Origin: an uncultured Zoogloea sp. | GTDB lineage: Bacteria > Pseudomonadota > Gammaproteobacteria > Burkholderiales > Rhodocyclaceae | DNA length: 27,679 nucleotides | Direction of reading: 5' to 3' | NCBI GenBank assembly: GCA_937967645.1 | Contig: CALBTT010000103.1 | Location: 1-27,679, forward strand | Shown: in pieces, positions 8,053-19,052 of the stretch | How the letters are laid out: every line of letters starts with the position of its first letter | Numbering within the stretch: position 1 is the first letter of the stretch | Notes under the pieces: model-generated | What the model saw: the letters and a program-made list of their open reading frames with translations, nothing else | The model's database searches: none | Told to the model about the DNA's origin: nothing | Made by a program: the position numbers and the translations under genes

Positions 8053-11000
8053 CACTGGGCGCCCTCCTGGCGCGGGGTACCGGCTTTGCGGGCAAAGGTG
8101 GCCTCGTAAAGCGGCCGGAGGAGACGGTCGGCCAGCTCGGCGAACTCGCCGCTGGCGACAAGGCTCGCATAGTCGGGCCAGATCCGGCTCAGATAGGGGC
8201 TGGCAGGGCCTTCGCCGTCGAAGTTGAAGCCACCATCGTAGGTCTCCGGGGCGCGGTTGCGCTGGCTGGCCTGGTCGTCGAACCAGGCGAAGGCGGTGCG
8301 CACCGCCAGCGGCAGCGGCCGGCGCATGCCGTCGCGCCAGGCCGCCAGCAGGGTGTCCAGCTGGTCCTCGGCGGCCTCCACCTCCAGGGCCTCGAAGCGC
8401 ACGTTGCCGGCCTTGCTGACCACCAGCGTGGTCAGCGGGCCGCCGCCCAGGTGGGCCGCCAGGTGGGCGACCCAGTGCTTGATCAGGTTGTGGCGCTGGT
8501 ACTTGCCGTCCTTGACGGCATCGCTGGTCTCCAGCACCACCCGTCCACGGGCGCCTTCATCGTCGGTGCGCAGGCCGCGCAGCCAGTCCTCGAGGGCAAG
8601 TCCGGCGGCTGCGCCGCGGCCCGTGTGGCGCACAGCCACGTCGCGGGTCTGGGGATGGGGCCACAGGGCGAGGGCCGCTGTGTAGCGCTCGAACATGTCG
8701 GCCATGGGGCCGGCCAGGGCCTCCTCGGCCAGATCGGCAAAGGCGCCGGCGGCCAGCTCGCCGCGTCGGCGGATGCGCTGCAGGCCGGCCTCCAGAGCCG
8801 CCTCGCGGGACTCGCCCGCCTGCAGGGCGCGTGCCTGCAGGGCGATCAGTTCGTCCCACAGGGCCCAGCGCTGCAGGCCGTCGAGGTCGAAGGGCTCCTG
8901 GTCCTCGCCGGCCGGGTTGTCGAGGGTGAAATCCACCCGCAGGCGTTGCTGGAAGAAGCTGCGCACCGGATCCTTGATGAAGCTGGCCAGCTCGCCGATG
9001 CGCAGGGGCTCCGGGTCGGGCAGCGGCTCGAGGACGGCCTGGGATGCAGCCGGGGCATCGTCGGCGATGCGCCATTCGGCGGCATAGGTGAACAGCGGGG
9101 CAGCGGCCGGCTCGACCGGGAAGTAATCCGGGTTGAAGGGCTGCAGCCGATGCACGACGGTCAGCGCCTCCAGCAGCGGGGCACCGGAGTCGGGCTGGCC
9201 GGCCAGGCGCCAGCCAGCCGCCAGGTGGTCGCGCAGCTGACCGACCAGCACCGAAGGCGGACGTGGCGTGTTGTCATTGACGCTGCGTCCGACCCACGAG
9301 ATGTGGAGGCGCTCGCGCGCAGACAGCAGGGCCTCGAGGAAGAGGTAGCGGTCGTCCTCGCGGCGCGAGCGGTCGCCGGGCCGGTAGTCGCGGCCCATCA
9401 GGTCGAAGTCCATGGGAACCCGGCTGCGCGGGTAGTCGCCATCGTTGAGGCCCAGCAGACAGACCATCCGGAAGGGGATGGCACGCATCGGCATCAGGGT
9501 GGCGAAAGTCACCGCACCGGCGAAGAAACGCTGGGACAGGCTGCCCTCCTCGAGCTGGGCGAGCCAGTAGTCGCCGACCACGGAGAGGGGCAACAGGCCG
9601 TCCAGACGCGCCGCGCTGCAGGCGGCGAGCCAGCGCTCGAGCGCCAGGTCGAGCTGCTGGAGGGTGTAGGCGTCCTCGTCCCCGGCCTCGAAGAAGTCGG
9701 CCATCAGGGCACGCAGGCGCAGGCACCAGTCGGCCGGCGAGGCGTCCTGGCCGAGACGCGTCCAGGCCGCCTCCAGGCGGTCGAGCAGCGCGGTCAGCGG
9801 GCCGAGCAGGCTGGCGTCGAGGCCGCCGATCTCGTCATAGGGTTCGATGCCCTGCCACGCACCGCCGGTATTGCCCACGGCGTAGCCCAGGAGCATGCGG
9901 CGCAGCCCGAACTGCCAGGTGTTGCCATCGTTCGCCTGCGGCAGGCCGAGGCCTTCCCGGTGACGGGCGTGCAGGCCCCAGCGCACCCGGGCGCCACGGA
10001 TCCAGCGGTGCAGCAGGGGCAGGTCGTCATCGGCGATGCCAAAGCGGCGGCGCAGGGCCGGCACCTCGAGCAGGTCGAGCACATCGCTGACCGCCAGCCG
10101 CGAGCTGGGCAGCGCCAGCAGTTTGCCCAGGGCGCCGAGCAGCGGGTCCTGGTGGCGCCGCCCCTGGTCGGCAATGCAGAAAGGGATGTGGCGCGGATCG
10201 TCGCTGTCGGTGAGGCCGAACACGGCCTGCACGTGGGGCGCGTAGGCATCCACGTCGGGCACCATCACGATCACGTCGCGGGGGCGCAGGCTGGGGTCGG
10301 CGTTGAAGGCGGCCAGCAGCTGGTCGTGGAGGATCTCCACCTCGCGCAGGGGGCTGTGGGCCACATGGAAGCGGATCGAATCGTCCGTCGCGCTCACCGC
10401 GGGCCAGAGGCTGCGCGTGTCGGCCAGGGGGCGCAGGTCACGGATGTCGTCCTGCAGCTGGTTGAGCAGGCAGGTCTTGCCATGGGACGAGAACAGGTCG
10501 ATGCGCTGGCGGATGTCCAGAAAGTGCTGCAGGTAGCCGGCCCGGGCCACGTCGCTGTCGTGCTCGTCGAGCAGGCCAATGAAGTCGCGCCCCTGCTTGC
10601 CCCAGGCGGCCAGCAGCGGGTGGGCGTGGAGGTGCAGCTCGGCCTCGGGGATCTCCGCCGGCATGCCGGCACGGCGGCGCTGCCGGCTGTGGGTGGCGCG
10701 CAGCAGATCCTTGTCGGCGACGATGTCGGCCCAGTAGTGCTCACAGGGGTTGTGGACGCACATCAGCACCTGGCTCCAACGGGCCAGCACGGCCAACACC
10801 TCGAGAGACTGGCGCGGCAGCGCCGAGATGCCGAAGACCAGCACCCGGCGTGGCAGGCCGGGCGGCCGCTGGGTATCGGGCCAGCTCTCCGCGACCCGCA
10901 GGAAGGCCTCATGCACAGCGGCACGGCCCTGCCCGGCGGGGCCCTCACCGGCGCCCTGCTCCGCCACGTCGGCCAGCAGCTCCCGCCACAGGGAGGCCTG

Positions 11001-11567
11001 CCAGCGCTGTTCTTCAGGTAGCGGCTGATGCTCACCGCCGGCACGGATCAGCACATCCTGGCCAGCCGCCCAGGCGGCCAGCCAGTCGGCGCGATAGACC
11101 TGGTACTGGTCGAACAGGTCGGCCAGGCGCTCGGCCAGCTGGAAGCGCTTGCGCTGGTCGCTGTCGGAGGCCAGGAAACGCCGCAGCGGCGCATAGGTTT
11201 CGCGGGCCACGACCTCGGGCAGCAGGCGCACCAGACGCCACACCAGCAGGGGCTTGTCGAAGGGCGAGGTCTCGGGCACCGCGTCGGCGCCCAGCACGGC
11301 GCGATAGGCCTGCCACAGGAAGCGCGACGGCAGGGACAGGTCGAGCCCGGCAGCGATGCCGCAGCCACCGCCGCCGTCCGCATCGGCGTCCTCCGCCAGG
11401 GCCAGACGCAGCCACTGGGCGATGCCGTTGCTGTGCACCAGCAGCGTCTCGGTTTCGAGGGGGGCCAGGGGGTAACGGTGGATCCAGGCAACCATCAGGT
11501 CGCGCAGGGATTCCGGGTGATTGCCGTGGACCAGCATCAGACCAGGGGGCAGCGCTTGGGGACGCAC
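8052..11567 (-). CDS. recC: Exodeoxyribonuclease V subunit gamma (RecC)
   Basis: 1171 residues with the GTG start at 11567. RecC is the scaffold of RecBCD; it splits the duplex and reads Chi. The N-terminus (LMLVHGNHPESLRDLMVAW, then LLVHSNGIAQWLRLALAED) aligns with the start of E. coli RecC (MLRVYHSNRL..., ...STGMAQWL). Other RecC-like stretches include VIVMVPDVDAYAPHVQAVFG and PMRAIPFRMVCLLGLNDGDY. The open frame extends to 11750, but that extension overlaps the preceding gene and is low-complexity. The GTG at 11567 has GGAG six bases upstream; an ATG at 11537 has none. Its stop is shared with the recB start, so recC leads a coupled recC-recB-recD-nuclease operon. Confidence 0.95.
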   Translation of the reverse strand: MRPQALPPGLMLVHGNHPESLRDLMVAWIHRYPLAPLETETLLVHSNGIAQWLRLALAEDADADGGGGCGIAAGLDLSLPSRFLWQAYRAVLGADAVPETSPFDKPLLVWRLVRLLPEVVARETYAPLRRFLASDSDQRKRFQLAERLADLFDQYQVYRADWLAAWAAGQDVLIRAGGEHQPLPEEQRWQASLWRELLADVAEQGAGEGPAGQGRAAVHEAFLRVAESWPDTQRPPGLPRRVLVFGISALPRQSLEVLAVLARWSQVLMCVHNPCEHYWADIVADKDLLRATHSRQRRRAGMPAEIPEAELHLHAHPLLAAWGKQGRDFIGLLDEHDSDVARAGYLQHFLDIRQRIDLFSSHGKTCLLNQLQDDIRDLRPLADTRSLWPAVSATDDSIRFHVAHSPLREVEILHDQLLAAFNADPSLRPRDVIVMVPDVDAYAPHVQAVFGLTDSDDPRHIPFCIADQGRRHQDPLLGALGKLLALPSSRLAVSDVLDLLEVPALRRRFGIADDDLPLLHRWIRGARVRWGLHARHREGLGLPQANDGNTWQFGLRRMLLGYAVGNTGGAWQGIEPYDEIGGLDASLLGPLTALLDRLEAAWTRLGQDASPADWCLRLRALMADFFEAGDEDAYTLQQLDLALERWLAACSAARLDGLLPLSVVGDYWLAQLEEGSLSQRFFAGAVTFATLMPMRAIPFRMVCLLGLNDGDYPRSRVPMDFDLMGRDYRPGDRSRREDDRYLFLEALLSARERLHISWVGRSVNDNTPRPPSVLVGQLRDHLAAGWRLAGQPDSGAPLLEALTVVHRLQPFNPDYFPVEPAAAPLFTYAAEWRIADDAPAASQAVLEPLPDPEPLRIGELASFIKDPVRSFFQQRLRVDFTLDNPAGEDQEPFDLDGLQRWALWDELIALQARALQAGESREAALEAGLQRIRRRGELAAGAFADLAEEALAGPMADMFERYTAALALWPHPQTRDVAVRHTGRGAAAGLALEDWLRGLRTDDEGARGRVVLETSDAVKDGKYQRHNLIKHWVAHLAAHLGGGPLTTLVVSKAGNVRFEALEVEAAEDQLDTLLAAWRDGMRRPLPLAVRTAFAWFDDQASQRNRAPETYDGGFNFDGEGPASPYLSRIWPDYASLVASGEFAELADRLLRPLYEATFARKAGTPRQEGAQ

Positions 11568-11608
11568 GGGGAGACTCCGGGAAAGAATGGGCAGTGGGTG
11601 GTTGGCCA

Positions 11609-11639
11609 CCGGCGCGCGGGCCCGCAGGCCCGGCGCCGG
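11609..11639 (-). terminator. GC-rich hairpin between the GAF-ATPase gene and recC
   Basis: CCGGCGC (11609-11615) pairs with GCGCCGG (11633-11639), and the enclosed sequence contains a further GC palindrome. It lies in the 115-base gap between the two co-directional genes. No T-run follows on the minus strand, so it may be a Rho-assisted terminator or attenuator rather than an intrinsic one. I found no convincing -35/-10 pair for recC in this gap. Confidence 0.35.
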
Positions 11640-11682
11640 AGCGGCACTCAGGACCGGTGGCCAGGCCGGGCAGCCGGGATGC

Positions 11683-14040
<2,358 letters not shown>

Positions 14041-14131
14041 GGTTCGCTCGTATTCCGGAAAAGAGGGCCCCGACAGCACGGGGCAAGGGCTCGGCCGTGA
14101 CGCAGGAACCGCCTCCGGCATGCATTTCAGG

Positions 14132-14902
14132 CTATATCGTCAGCTCCAGGCCGTTATGGAGCGCCTTCGGGGAAAAGCGCCCGCAATAGCCGGCGATCTC
14201 TTCGAGCGTGGTCCTGGCGCGGCTGGGCTTGAGGTGGGTGATCCACACCTCGGGATTCGACTTGATCCGCTCCAGGAACAGGGCCAGCAGGCTCGGGCAG
14301 AGGTGCCGGGAAGCCAGCGCCAGGTCGTGCAGGGCATCGGGGAAGGCGGTCTCGACCAGCAGATAGCGCAGGTCCGGGATCTCGTTGATGGCGGCGATCA
14401 GCGGCTCGGAATAGGCGGTATCACCGGAGAAGACCAGGCTGCCCCCCTCCCCTGACAACTGGTAGGCCACCGCCGGCACCGTGTGGAGGGCCGGCAAGGC
14501 CTTCATGAAACGCCCGCGGCCCAGCTTGGCCACTTCGTCGACACGCATCTCCTGGAAACACAGGAAGGGGTTGTGACGATCAGGGATCGACGAGAAATCC
14601 GGCCACACCAGCCAGTTGAAGATGTGGGAGCGCAGGATGCGCAGGGTCTCGGCGGTGGCGTGCACCACGATGGGCATGGAGCGCGCCTCACCGACGGTGT
14701 CCACCAGCAGGGGGATCATGGCGATGTGATCGAGGTGCGCATGGGTCACGAAGATGTGGTCGATGCGTACGAGCTCCTCGAACTCCAGGTCCCCCACGCC
14801 GGTCCCTGCATCGATCAGCACATCGTCATCGACGAGCAGGGCCGTGGTGCGCTGATCGCGTCCGCCGATTCCGCCGCTGCATCCGAGCACCCGCAACTTC
14901 AT
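14132..14902 (-). CDS. Metallo-beta-lactamase-fold hydrolase, class II 3',5'-cyclic-nucleotide phosphodiesterase-like
   Basis: 256 residues from ATG 14902; the fold starts at once with KLRVLGCSGGIGG. The metal-binding signature is THAHLDHIA (HAHLDH at 54-59), which fits both the general MBL motif HxHxDH and the HxHLDH signature of class II cyclic-nucleotide phosphodiesterases (yeast Pde1, Vibrio CpdP). Later metal ligands are likely His in ALPALHTVP, Asp in FSGDTAYSE and His in WITHLKP. Expected activity: hydrolysis of cAMP and/or cGMP to the 5'-monophosphate, but other phosphodiester substrates cannot be excluded. No signal peptide is evident, so it is probably cytoplasmic. The open frame extends to 14971, but the conserved fold and a weak GGA support 14902. 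Its position just upstream of a GAF-containing ATPase is suggestive. Confidence 0.8.
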   Translation of the reverse strand: MKLRVLGCSGGIGGRDQRTTALLVDDDVLIDAGTGVGDLEFEELVRIDHIFVTHAHLDHIAMIPLLVDTVGEARSMPIVVHATAETLRILRSHIFNWLVWPDFSSIPDRHNPFLCFQEMRVDEVAKLGRGRFMKALPALHTVPAVAYQLSGEGGSLVFSGDTAYSEPLIAAINEIPDLRYLLVETAFPDALHDLALASRHLCPSLLALFLERIKSNPEVWITHLKPSRARTTLEEIAGYCGRFSPKALHNGLELTI

Positions 14903-14922
14903 CTTGATTCCATGGATCTCCG

Positions 14923-15024
14923 CTAGGGGGACTGCACGAGGCTGCCACGGAGGTCCGCGGTGCAACTGCACTCCAGTACAACAGGATACGTTCCGCCAGA
15001 GCCGCCATGCGTCAGAAAAATCAC
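14923..15024 (-). CDS. Possible small ORF (33 residues) between FHA and phosphodiesterase genes
   Basis: A GTG at 15024 lies 4-5 bases after a strong AGGAGGT and opens 33 codons ending at TAG (14923-14925), 20 bases before the start of the phosphodiesterase-like gene. The peptide begins VIFLTHGGSGG and contains a CSC pair; I recognise no family. It could be a real small protein, a leader peptide coupling translation of the next gene, or chance. The strength and position of the ribosome-binding site are the only support. Confidence 0.3.
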   Translation of the reverse strand: MIFLTHGGSGGTYPVVLECSCTADLRGSLVQSP

Positions 15025-15050
15025 GCTGACCTCCTGACGCCCCGGCTTTC

Positions 15051-15728
15051 TCAGGCCTGCACGGCCTGGGAGAAGAACTCCATTTTCACGCCGGCGATCT
15101 CGATGATGTCGTGATCATTGAGGCGATGGGCCTGGGCATCCAGGGAGTGCCCATTGACGACCGGGAAGACGGTACCTTCCACATGGGTGATGAAGTAGCC
15201 GTGGGGCCTGCGGGTGATCACCGCCACCTGAGTGCCTGGCTTGCCGAGGGTGGTGAGGGACTTGGACAGCTCGAGGGTCCGGCCGGCATGGGTGCCGCTG
15301 AGGATCTGGATCATCCCGATGGAGCCCACCGGGGCCGCATTCGACGCAGGCAGTGCGCCCGCTGCGGGCGCCTCGACGGCCACACCCGCCGTGGTGGAAC
15401 CGAAGACGACCGCCTCATCCTGTTCGGAGGGGGTTCCGGCCTGGTCCGCCACGAACTTGATGCGGTACTTGCCCAGTTCGACCACGTCGTTGTTCTGCAG
15501 CACATGCTTCTTGACGGGCTGGCCATTGACGTAGGTCCCGTTGGTGCTGTTGAGATCCTCGAGAAAGGCATCGTTGAGAATCGTGACAATGGCCGCATGC
15601 TCGCCACTGATGGCGAGATTGTCGATCTGGATGTCGTTGTGCGGCTTGCGGCCGATGGTGGTGCGCTCCTTCTCGAGGGGCATTTCCTTCAGCACCAGTC
15701 CATCCATGCTCAAAATCAACCTGGGCAT
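15051..15728 (-). CDS. FHA-domain protein (two FHA modules)
   Basis: 225 residues. The first FHA domain (about 5-95) has the canonical phosphothreonine-binding residues: GR in TTIGRKPHNDI (26-33), SGEH (41-44) and LNSTNGTYVNG (to 69). A second FHA-like fold covers about 137-223 (LTTLGKPGTQV ... VVNGHSL ... DIIEIAGVKMEF), but GR is replaced by GK and the S-x-x-H is missing, so it probably does not bind phosphothreonine. The modules are joined by an Ala-rich linker. FHA proteins read Ser/Thr phosphorylation. The ATG at 15728 has AGGA six bases upstream. It follows the PP2C phosphatase by 24 bases and is surely co-transcribed with it. No kinase gene is in the window. Confidence 0.92.
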   Translation of the reverse strand: MPRLILSMDGLVLKEMPLEKERTTIGRKPHNDIQIDNLAISGEHAAIVTILNDAFLEDLNSTNGTYVNGQPVKKHVLQNNDVVELGKYRIKFVADQAGTPSEQDEAVVFGSTTAGVAVEAPAAGALPASNAAPVGSIGMIQILSGTHAGRTLELSKSLTTLGKPGTQVAVITRRPHGYFITHVEGTVFPVVNGHSLDAQAHRLNDHDIIEIAGVKMEFFSQAVQA

Positions 15729-15752
15729 TGCTTTTCCTATCTGAAACCAGCC

Positions 15753-16556
15753 TTAACCGAGTTCCGTGCCAAGCCGCATGGCGGAACAGGACGAAATCAC
15801 GATGACCGACACATTATCCATGCCGCCCCGATCGTTCGCCAGATCAATGAGATGTCCGGCGGCAAGAGGAGGATTGACACCCAGGGTCGCCAGGACCTCC
15901 GCGATGTCGGCGTCCGGCACCATGTCCGTCAAGCCGTCGGAGCACAATAGGTAAACATCCTCAGGCTCGAGGCGCACCACACCCACATCGGGCTCCACCT
16001 GCTCATCCACCCCCACCGCACGGGTCAGCAGGCCACGCAACAGCGCGGTGCCGGGCGAAACGGCATCAATCATGCCCGCGTCCCACTGCGCCCGCAACAC
16101 ACTGTGGTCGCGGGTGATGCAGCGCAGGCGCCCCTCCCTCAGCTGATACAGGCGCGAGTCTCCGACATGGGCATGCAACAGGCTGCCGTCGGCCCGGAAA
16201 CAGACGCCGACCAGCGTGGTCCCCATCCCCCTGAGCCCGGGATCTTCGGCCGCTGCATTGCAGACCCGGGTATTGGCGAGCCGGATCGCCTCGCGCAGGT
16301 CCTCTTCCTGTGGAAGGACTGCCGGGCCGCCCTGCTGCATCCGCTCCATCCAGGCCGCCACGGCGATCAGGGCCGCCTCTGCGCCCCCCGCATGCCCGCC
16401 CATGCCATCGGCCAGCACCGCCAGTCCGCGATCCGCGTTGCAGGCCACGCGATCTTCGTTGCGCAGGCGGACCTGACCCACATGGCTCGCCATCGCCATC
16501 CGCCAGATCGGGGAGGGACTACCAACCTGCGGAGGAGAATTCGGTGTAGTGCCCAA
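15753..16556 (-). CDS. PP2C-family Ser/Thr protein phosphatase
   Basis: About 267 residues. Metal-binding and catalytic motifs of PPM/PP2C phosphatases are all visible: RLRNED (about 31-35), LADGMGGHAGG (about 48-58), AHVGDSRLYQL, LCSDGLTDMV and DNVSVIVI near the C-terminus. It removes phosphate from Ser/Thr using Mn2+/Mg2+, and being next to an FHA gene suggests it reverses the signal the FHA domain reads. Start uncertain: TTG 16556 has AGGG six bases upstream and keeps the first beta strand (SPIWRMAMAS). A TTG at 16562 or an ATG at 16499 are alternatives. The gene lies behind sucD but after its terminator, so it likely has its own promoter, which I could not identify. Confidence 0.9.
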   Translation of the reverse strand: MGTTPNSPPQVGSPSPIWRMAMASHVGQVRLRNEDRVACNADRGLAVLADGMGGHAGGAEAALIAVAAWMERMQQGGPAVLPQEEDLREAIRLANTRVCNAAAEDPGLRGMGTTLVGVCFRADGSLLHAHVGDSRLYQLREGRLRCITRDHSVLRAQWDAGMIDAVSPGTALLRGLLTRAVGVDEQVEPDVGVVRLEPEDVYLLCSDGLTDMVPDADIAEVLATLGVNPPLAAGHLIDLANDRGGMDNVSVIVISSCSAMRLGTELG

Positions 16557-16626
16557 GATCAACCCTGTTCATGCTCCCGCGCCACCCTGCTCCGGTACCT
16601 CGGTGCGCATAGGCGTCGCCAGAAAC

Positions 16627-16662
16627 AAAAAACCGCGCCTGGGCGTGAGCCACGGGCGCGGT
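16627..16662 (-). terminator. Intrinsic terminator of sucCD
   Basis: On the minus strand, 22 bases after the sucD stop, an 8-bp perfect stem (ACCGCGCC at 16632-16639 with GGCGCGGT at 16655-16662) is followed by a run of six T and then further T-rich sequence. This is a textbook Rho-independent terminator. It separates sucCD from the PP2C/FHA cluster. Confidence 0.92.
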
Positions 16663-16684
16663 GCATTTCAGGCTGGAAGGCCTC

Positions 16685-17578
16685 TTACAGCATGGCCTTC
16701 AGCAGCTTGCCCATCTCGGACGGGTTGCGGGTCACCGTGAAGCCGCAGGCTTCCATGATGGCCAGCTTGGCGTCCGCGGTGTCGGCACCGCCGGAGATCA
16801 GCGCGCCAGCATGGCCCATGCGCTTGCCCGCGGGGGCAGTCACACCGGCGATGAAACCGACGATCGGCTTCTTCATGTTGGCCTTGCACCATTCAGCGGC
16901 TTCGGCTTCGTCCGGGCCACCGATTTCGCCGATCATGATGACGGCGTCGGTGTCGGGGTCGTCGTTGAACATGCGCATCACGTCGATGTGCTTCAGACCG
17001 TTGATCGGGTCACCACCGATACCGACGGCGGAAGACTGGCCCAGACCGATTTCGGTCAGCTGGCCAACGGCTTCGTAGGTCAGGGTGCCGGAGCGGGAAA
17101 CCACGCCGATGCGACCCTTGCGGTGGATGTGGCCCGGCATGATGCCGATCTTGATTTCATCGGGGGTGATGAGACCCGGGCAGTTGGGGCCCAGCAGCAG
17201 GGTCTTCTTGCCACCGGCGGCTTCCTTGGCCTTCATCTTGTTGCGCACTTCCAGCATGTCCCGGACGGGAATGCCTTCGGTGATGCAGATGGCCAGGTCG
17301 AGGTCGGCTTCGACGGCTTCCCAGATGGCGGCAGCGGCACCAGCGGGCGGCACGTAGATCACGGAGACGGTGGCACCGGTTTCAGCGGCAGCTTCCTTGA
17401 CGGAACCGTAGATGGGCACGTCGAGGATCTTCTCGCCAGCCTTCTTCGGGTTCACACCGGCGACGAAGCAGTTCTTGCCGTTCGCGTACTCGATGCACTT
17501 CTCGGTGTGGAACTGACCGGTCTTGCCGGTGATGCCCTGGGTGATGACCTTGGTGTCTTTATTGATCAGGATGGACAT
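16685..17578 (-). CDS. sucD: Succinate--CoA ligase (ADP-forming) subunit alpha
   Basis: 297 residues, near the E. coli length of 289. It binds CoA and carries the phosphohistidine of succinyl-CoA synthetase, the TCA-cycle step that makes ATP (or GTP) from succinyl-CoA. Visible features: CoA-binding Rossmann start (KVITQGITGKTGQFHTEKC), LLGPNCPGLITP, GVVSRSGTLTYE, and the active-site His in GKRMGHAGALISGG. It starts with ATG at 17578, 11 bases after the sucC stop, and is transcribed with sucC. No oddities seen. Confidence 0.98.
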   Translation of the reverse strand: MSILINKDTKVITQGITGKTGQFHTEKCIEYANGKNCFVAGVNPKKAGEKILDVPIYGSVKEAAAETGATVSVIYVPPAGAAAAIWEAVEADLDLAICITEGIPVRDMLEVRNKMKAKEAAGGKKTLLLGPNCPGLITPDEIKIGIMPGHIHRKGRIGVVSRSGTLTYEAVGQLTEIGLGQSSAVGIGGDPINGLKHIDVMRMFNDDPDTDAVIMIGEIGGPDEAEAAEWCKANMKKPIVGFIAGVTAPAGKRMGHAGALISGGADTADAKLAIMEACGFTVTRNPSEMGKLLKAML

Positions 17579-17589
17579 TCGGTAACTCC

Positions 17590-18750
17590 TTACTTGACCG
17601 CGTCGACGATCTTCTGGGCCGCTTCGGCCATGGTGTCGGCAGCGATGATCGGGAGGCCCGAGTCGCGCAGGATCTGCTTGCCGATCTCTTCGTTGGTGCC
17701 CTTCATGCGGACGACCAGCGGCACGGACAGATGCACTTCCTTGGCCGCGGTGACCACGCCGGTGGCGATGGTGTCGCAGCGCATGATGCCGCCGAAGATG
17801 TTGACCAGAATGCCCTTGACCTTGGGGTTCTTGAGCATGATCTTGAAGGCTTCGGTCACCTTCTCGGTGGTGGCGCCGCCGCCCACGTCGAGGAAGTTGG
17901 CCGGCTCGGCACCGAACAGCTTGATGGTGTCCATGGTGGCCATGGCCAGACCGGCACCGTTCACCAGACAGCCGATGTTGCCGTCCAGGGAGATGTAGGC
18001 CAGGTCGAACTTGGAAGCTTCGATCTCGTCGGCGTCCTCTTCGTCCAGGTCACGCATCTCGACGATCTCGGGATGACGGAACAGGGCGTTGGAGTCGAAG
18101 TTGAACTTGGCGTCCAGAGCCTTGATGGTGCCGTCGCCTTCGTGGATCAGCGGGTTGATTTCCGCCAGCGAAGCGTCGGTTTCCATGTAGGTAGTGTAGA
18201 GCTTCTTGAGGGTGTCCACGGCCTGGGCGATGGAACCTTCAGGAATGCCGATGCCCTTGGCGAGGGTCAGGGCCTGCTCGTCGGTCAGGCCGGTGGCCGG
18301 GTCGACGAAGACCTTGATGATCTTCTCGGGGGTCTTGTGGGCGACTTCTTCGATGTCCATGCCGCCTTCGGAGGAAGCCATCATGGCAACCTTCTGGGTG
18401 GCGCGGTCGGTCAGCGCGGCAACGTAGTACTCGTGCTTGATGTCGGCGCCTTCCTCGATCAGCAGATTGCGCACCTTCTGGCCTTCCGGGCCGGTCTGGT
18501 GGGTGATCAGCTGCATGCCGAGGATCTGGCTGGCGTACTGGCGCACTTCGTCCAGGGACTTGGCGACCTTGACGCCACCGCCCTTGCCGCGCCCGCCGGC
18601 GTGAATCTGGGCCTTGACGACCCAAACCTTGCCGCCCAGGGTCTCAGCTGCCTTGACCGCGTCGTCAACGGTCGTGCAGTGGATACCGCGCGGAACCGTA
18701 ACGCCGAACTTCTTCAGGATTTGTTTGCCCTGATATTCGTGAATTTTCAT
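17590..18750 (-). CDS. sucC: Succinate--CoA ligase (ADP-forming) subunit beta
   Basis: 386 residues, as expected for SucC (388 in E. coli). It is the ATP-grasp, nucleotide- and succinate-binding subunit paired with SucD. Visible: the canonical N-terminus MKIHEYQGKQILKKFGV, the ATP-grasp loop AGGRGKGGGVKV, LVNGAGLAMATMD, and NIFGGIMRCDTIATGVV. The frame is open ten codons further upstream, but ATG 18750 gives the family N-terminus and has AAGG six bases before it. The minus-strand leader runs from a possible -10 box at 18980. Confidence 0.98.
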   Translation of the reverse strand: MKIHEYQGKQILKKFGVTVPRGIHCTTVDDAVKAAETLGGKVWVVKAQIHAGGRGKGGGVKVAKSLDEVRQYASQILGMQLITHQTGPEGQKVRNLLIEEGADIKHEYYVAALTDRATQKVAMMASSEGGMDIEEVAHKTPEKIIKVFVDPATGLTDEQALTLAKGIGIPEGSIAQAVDTLKKLYTTYMETDASLAEINPLIHEGDGTIKALDAKFNFDSNALFRHPEIVEMRDLDEEDADEIEASKFDLAYISLDGNIGCLVNGAGLAMATMDTIKLFGAEPANFLDVGGGATTEKVTEAFKIMLKNPKVKGILVNIFGGIMRCDTIATGVVTAAKEVHLSVPLVVRMKGTNEEIGKQILRDSGLPIIAADTMAEAAQKIVDAVK

Positions 18751-19052
18751 GGTTGCCCTTCGATCGAAGTCTTGGCCCAACCGGGCCGCTTACGCTTGGT
18801 TGATGGGACTCTTCGGGGCCGCGCTGCGCCCCGCGATACATGCACCGTTCTCCCTCGTCCAGTACATATACCGCTCGCCCCGCACCGCCGCTGGCCAACA
18901 TTGGCAGGCGGCAGAACGAACGATCCTGACCCCTCGGCAGACCGGCTCGGCCGGCTGGCTACGGATTGCGGATCAAATGATTATATACGACGAAAGTGAA
19001 GGCGCGGCCGCTTTCACGCTGCAGTGCACATCAAGCGCCCTCCCAGACGGCA
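18751..19052 (-). promoter_or_regulatory. sucCD leader and candidate promoter region
   Basis: About 300 bases without a gene separate sucC from the DUF2889 stop. On the minus strand a perfect TATAAT lies at 18985-18980; no good -35 hexamer is found 16-18 bases upstream. Instead that position holds an inverted repeat, GTGAA (18996-19000) and TTCAC (19013-19017), spaced by 12 bases, which could be an operator or activator site. If this promoter is used, the leader is about 220 nt. Near the start codon it contains a GGCCC/GGGCC hairpin (18774-18787) and a 12-base palindrome (18758-18769) that touches the ribosome-binding site. Confidence 0.4.

Noticed and set aside
18751..18780. Ten-codon extension of sucC upstream of ATG 18750
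   Set aside because: SucC proteins begin MKIHEYQ, and the ATG at 18750 has a suitable ribosome-binding site; the extension lacks family similarity.
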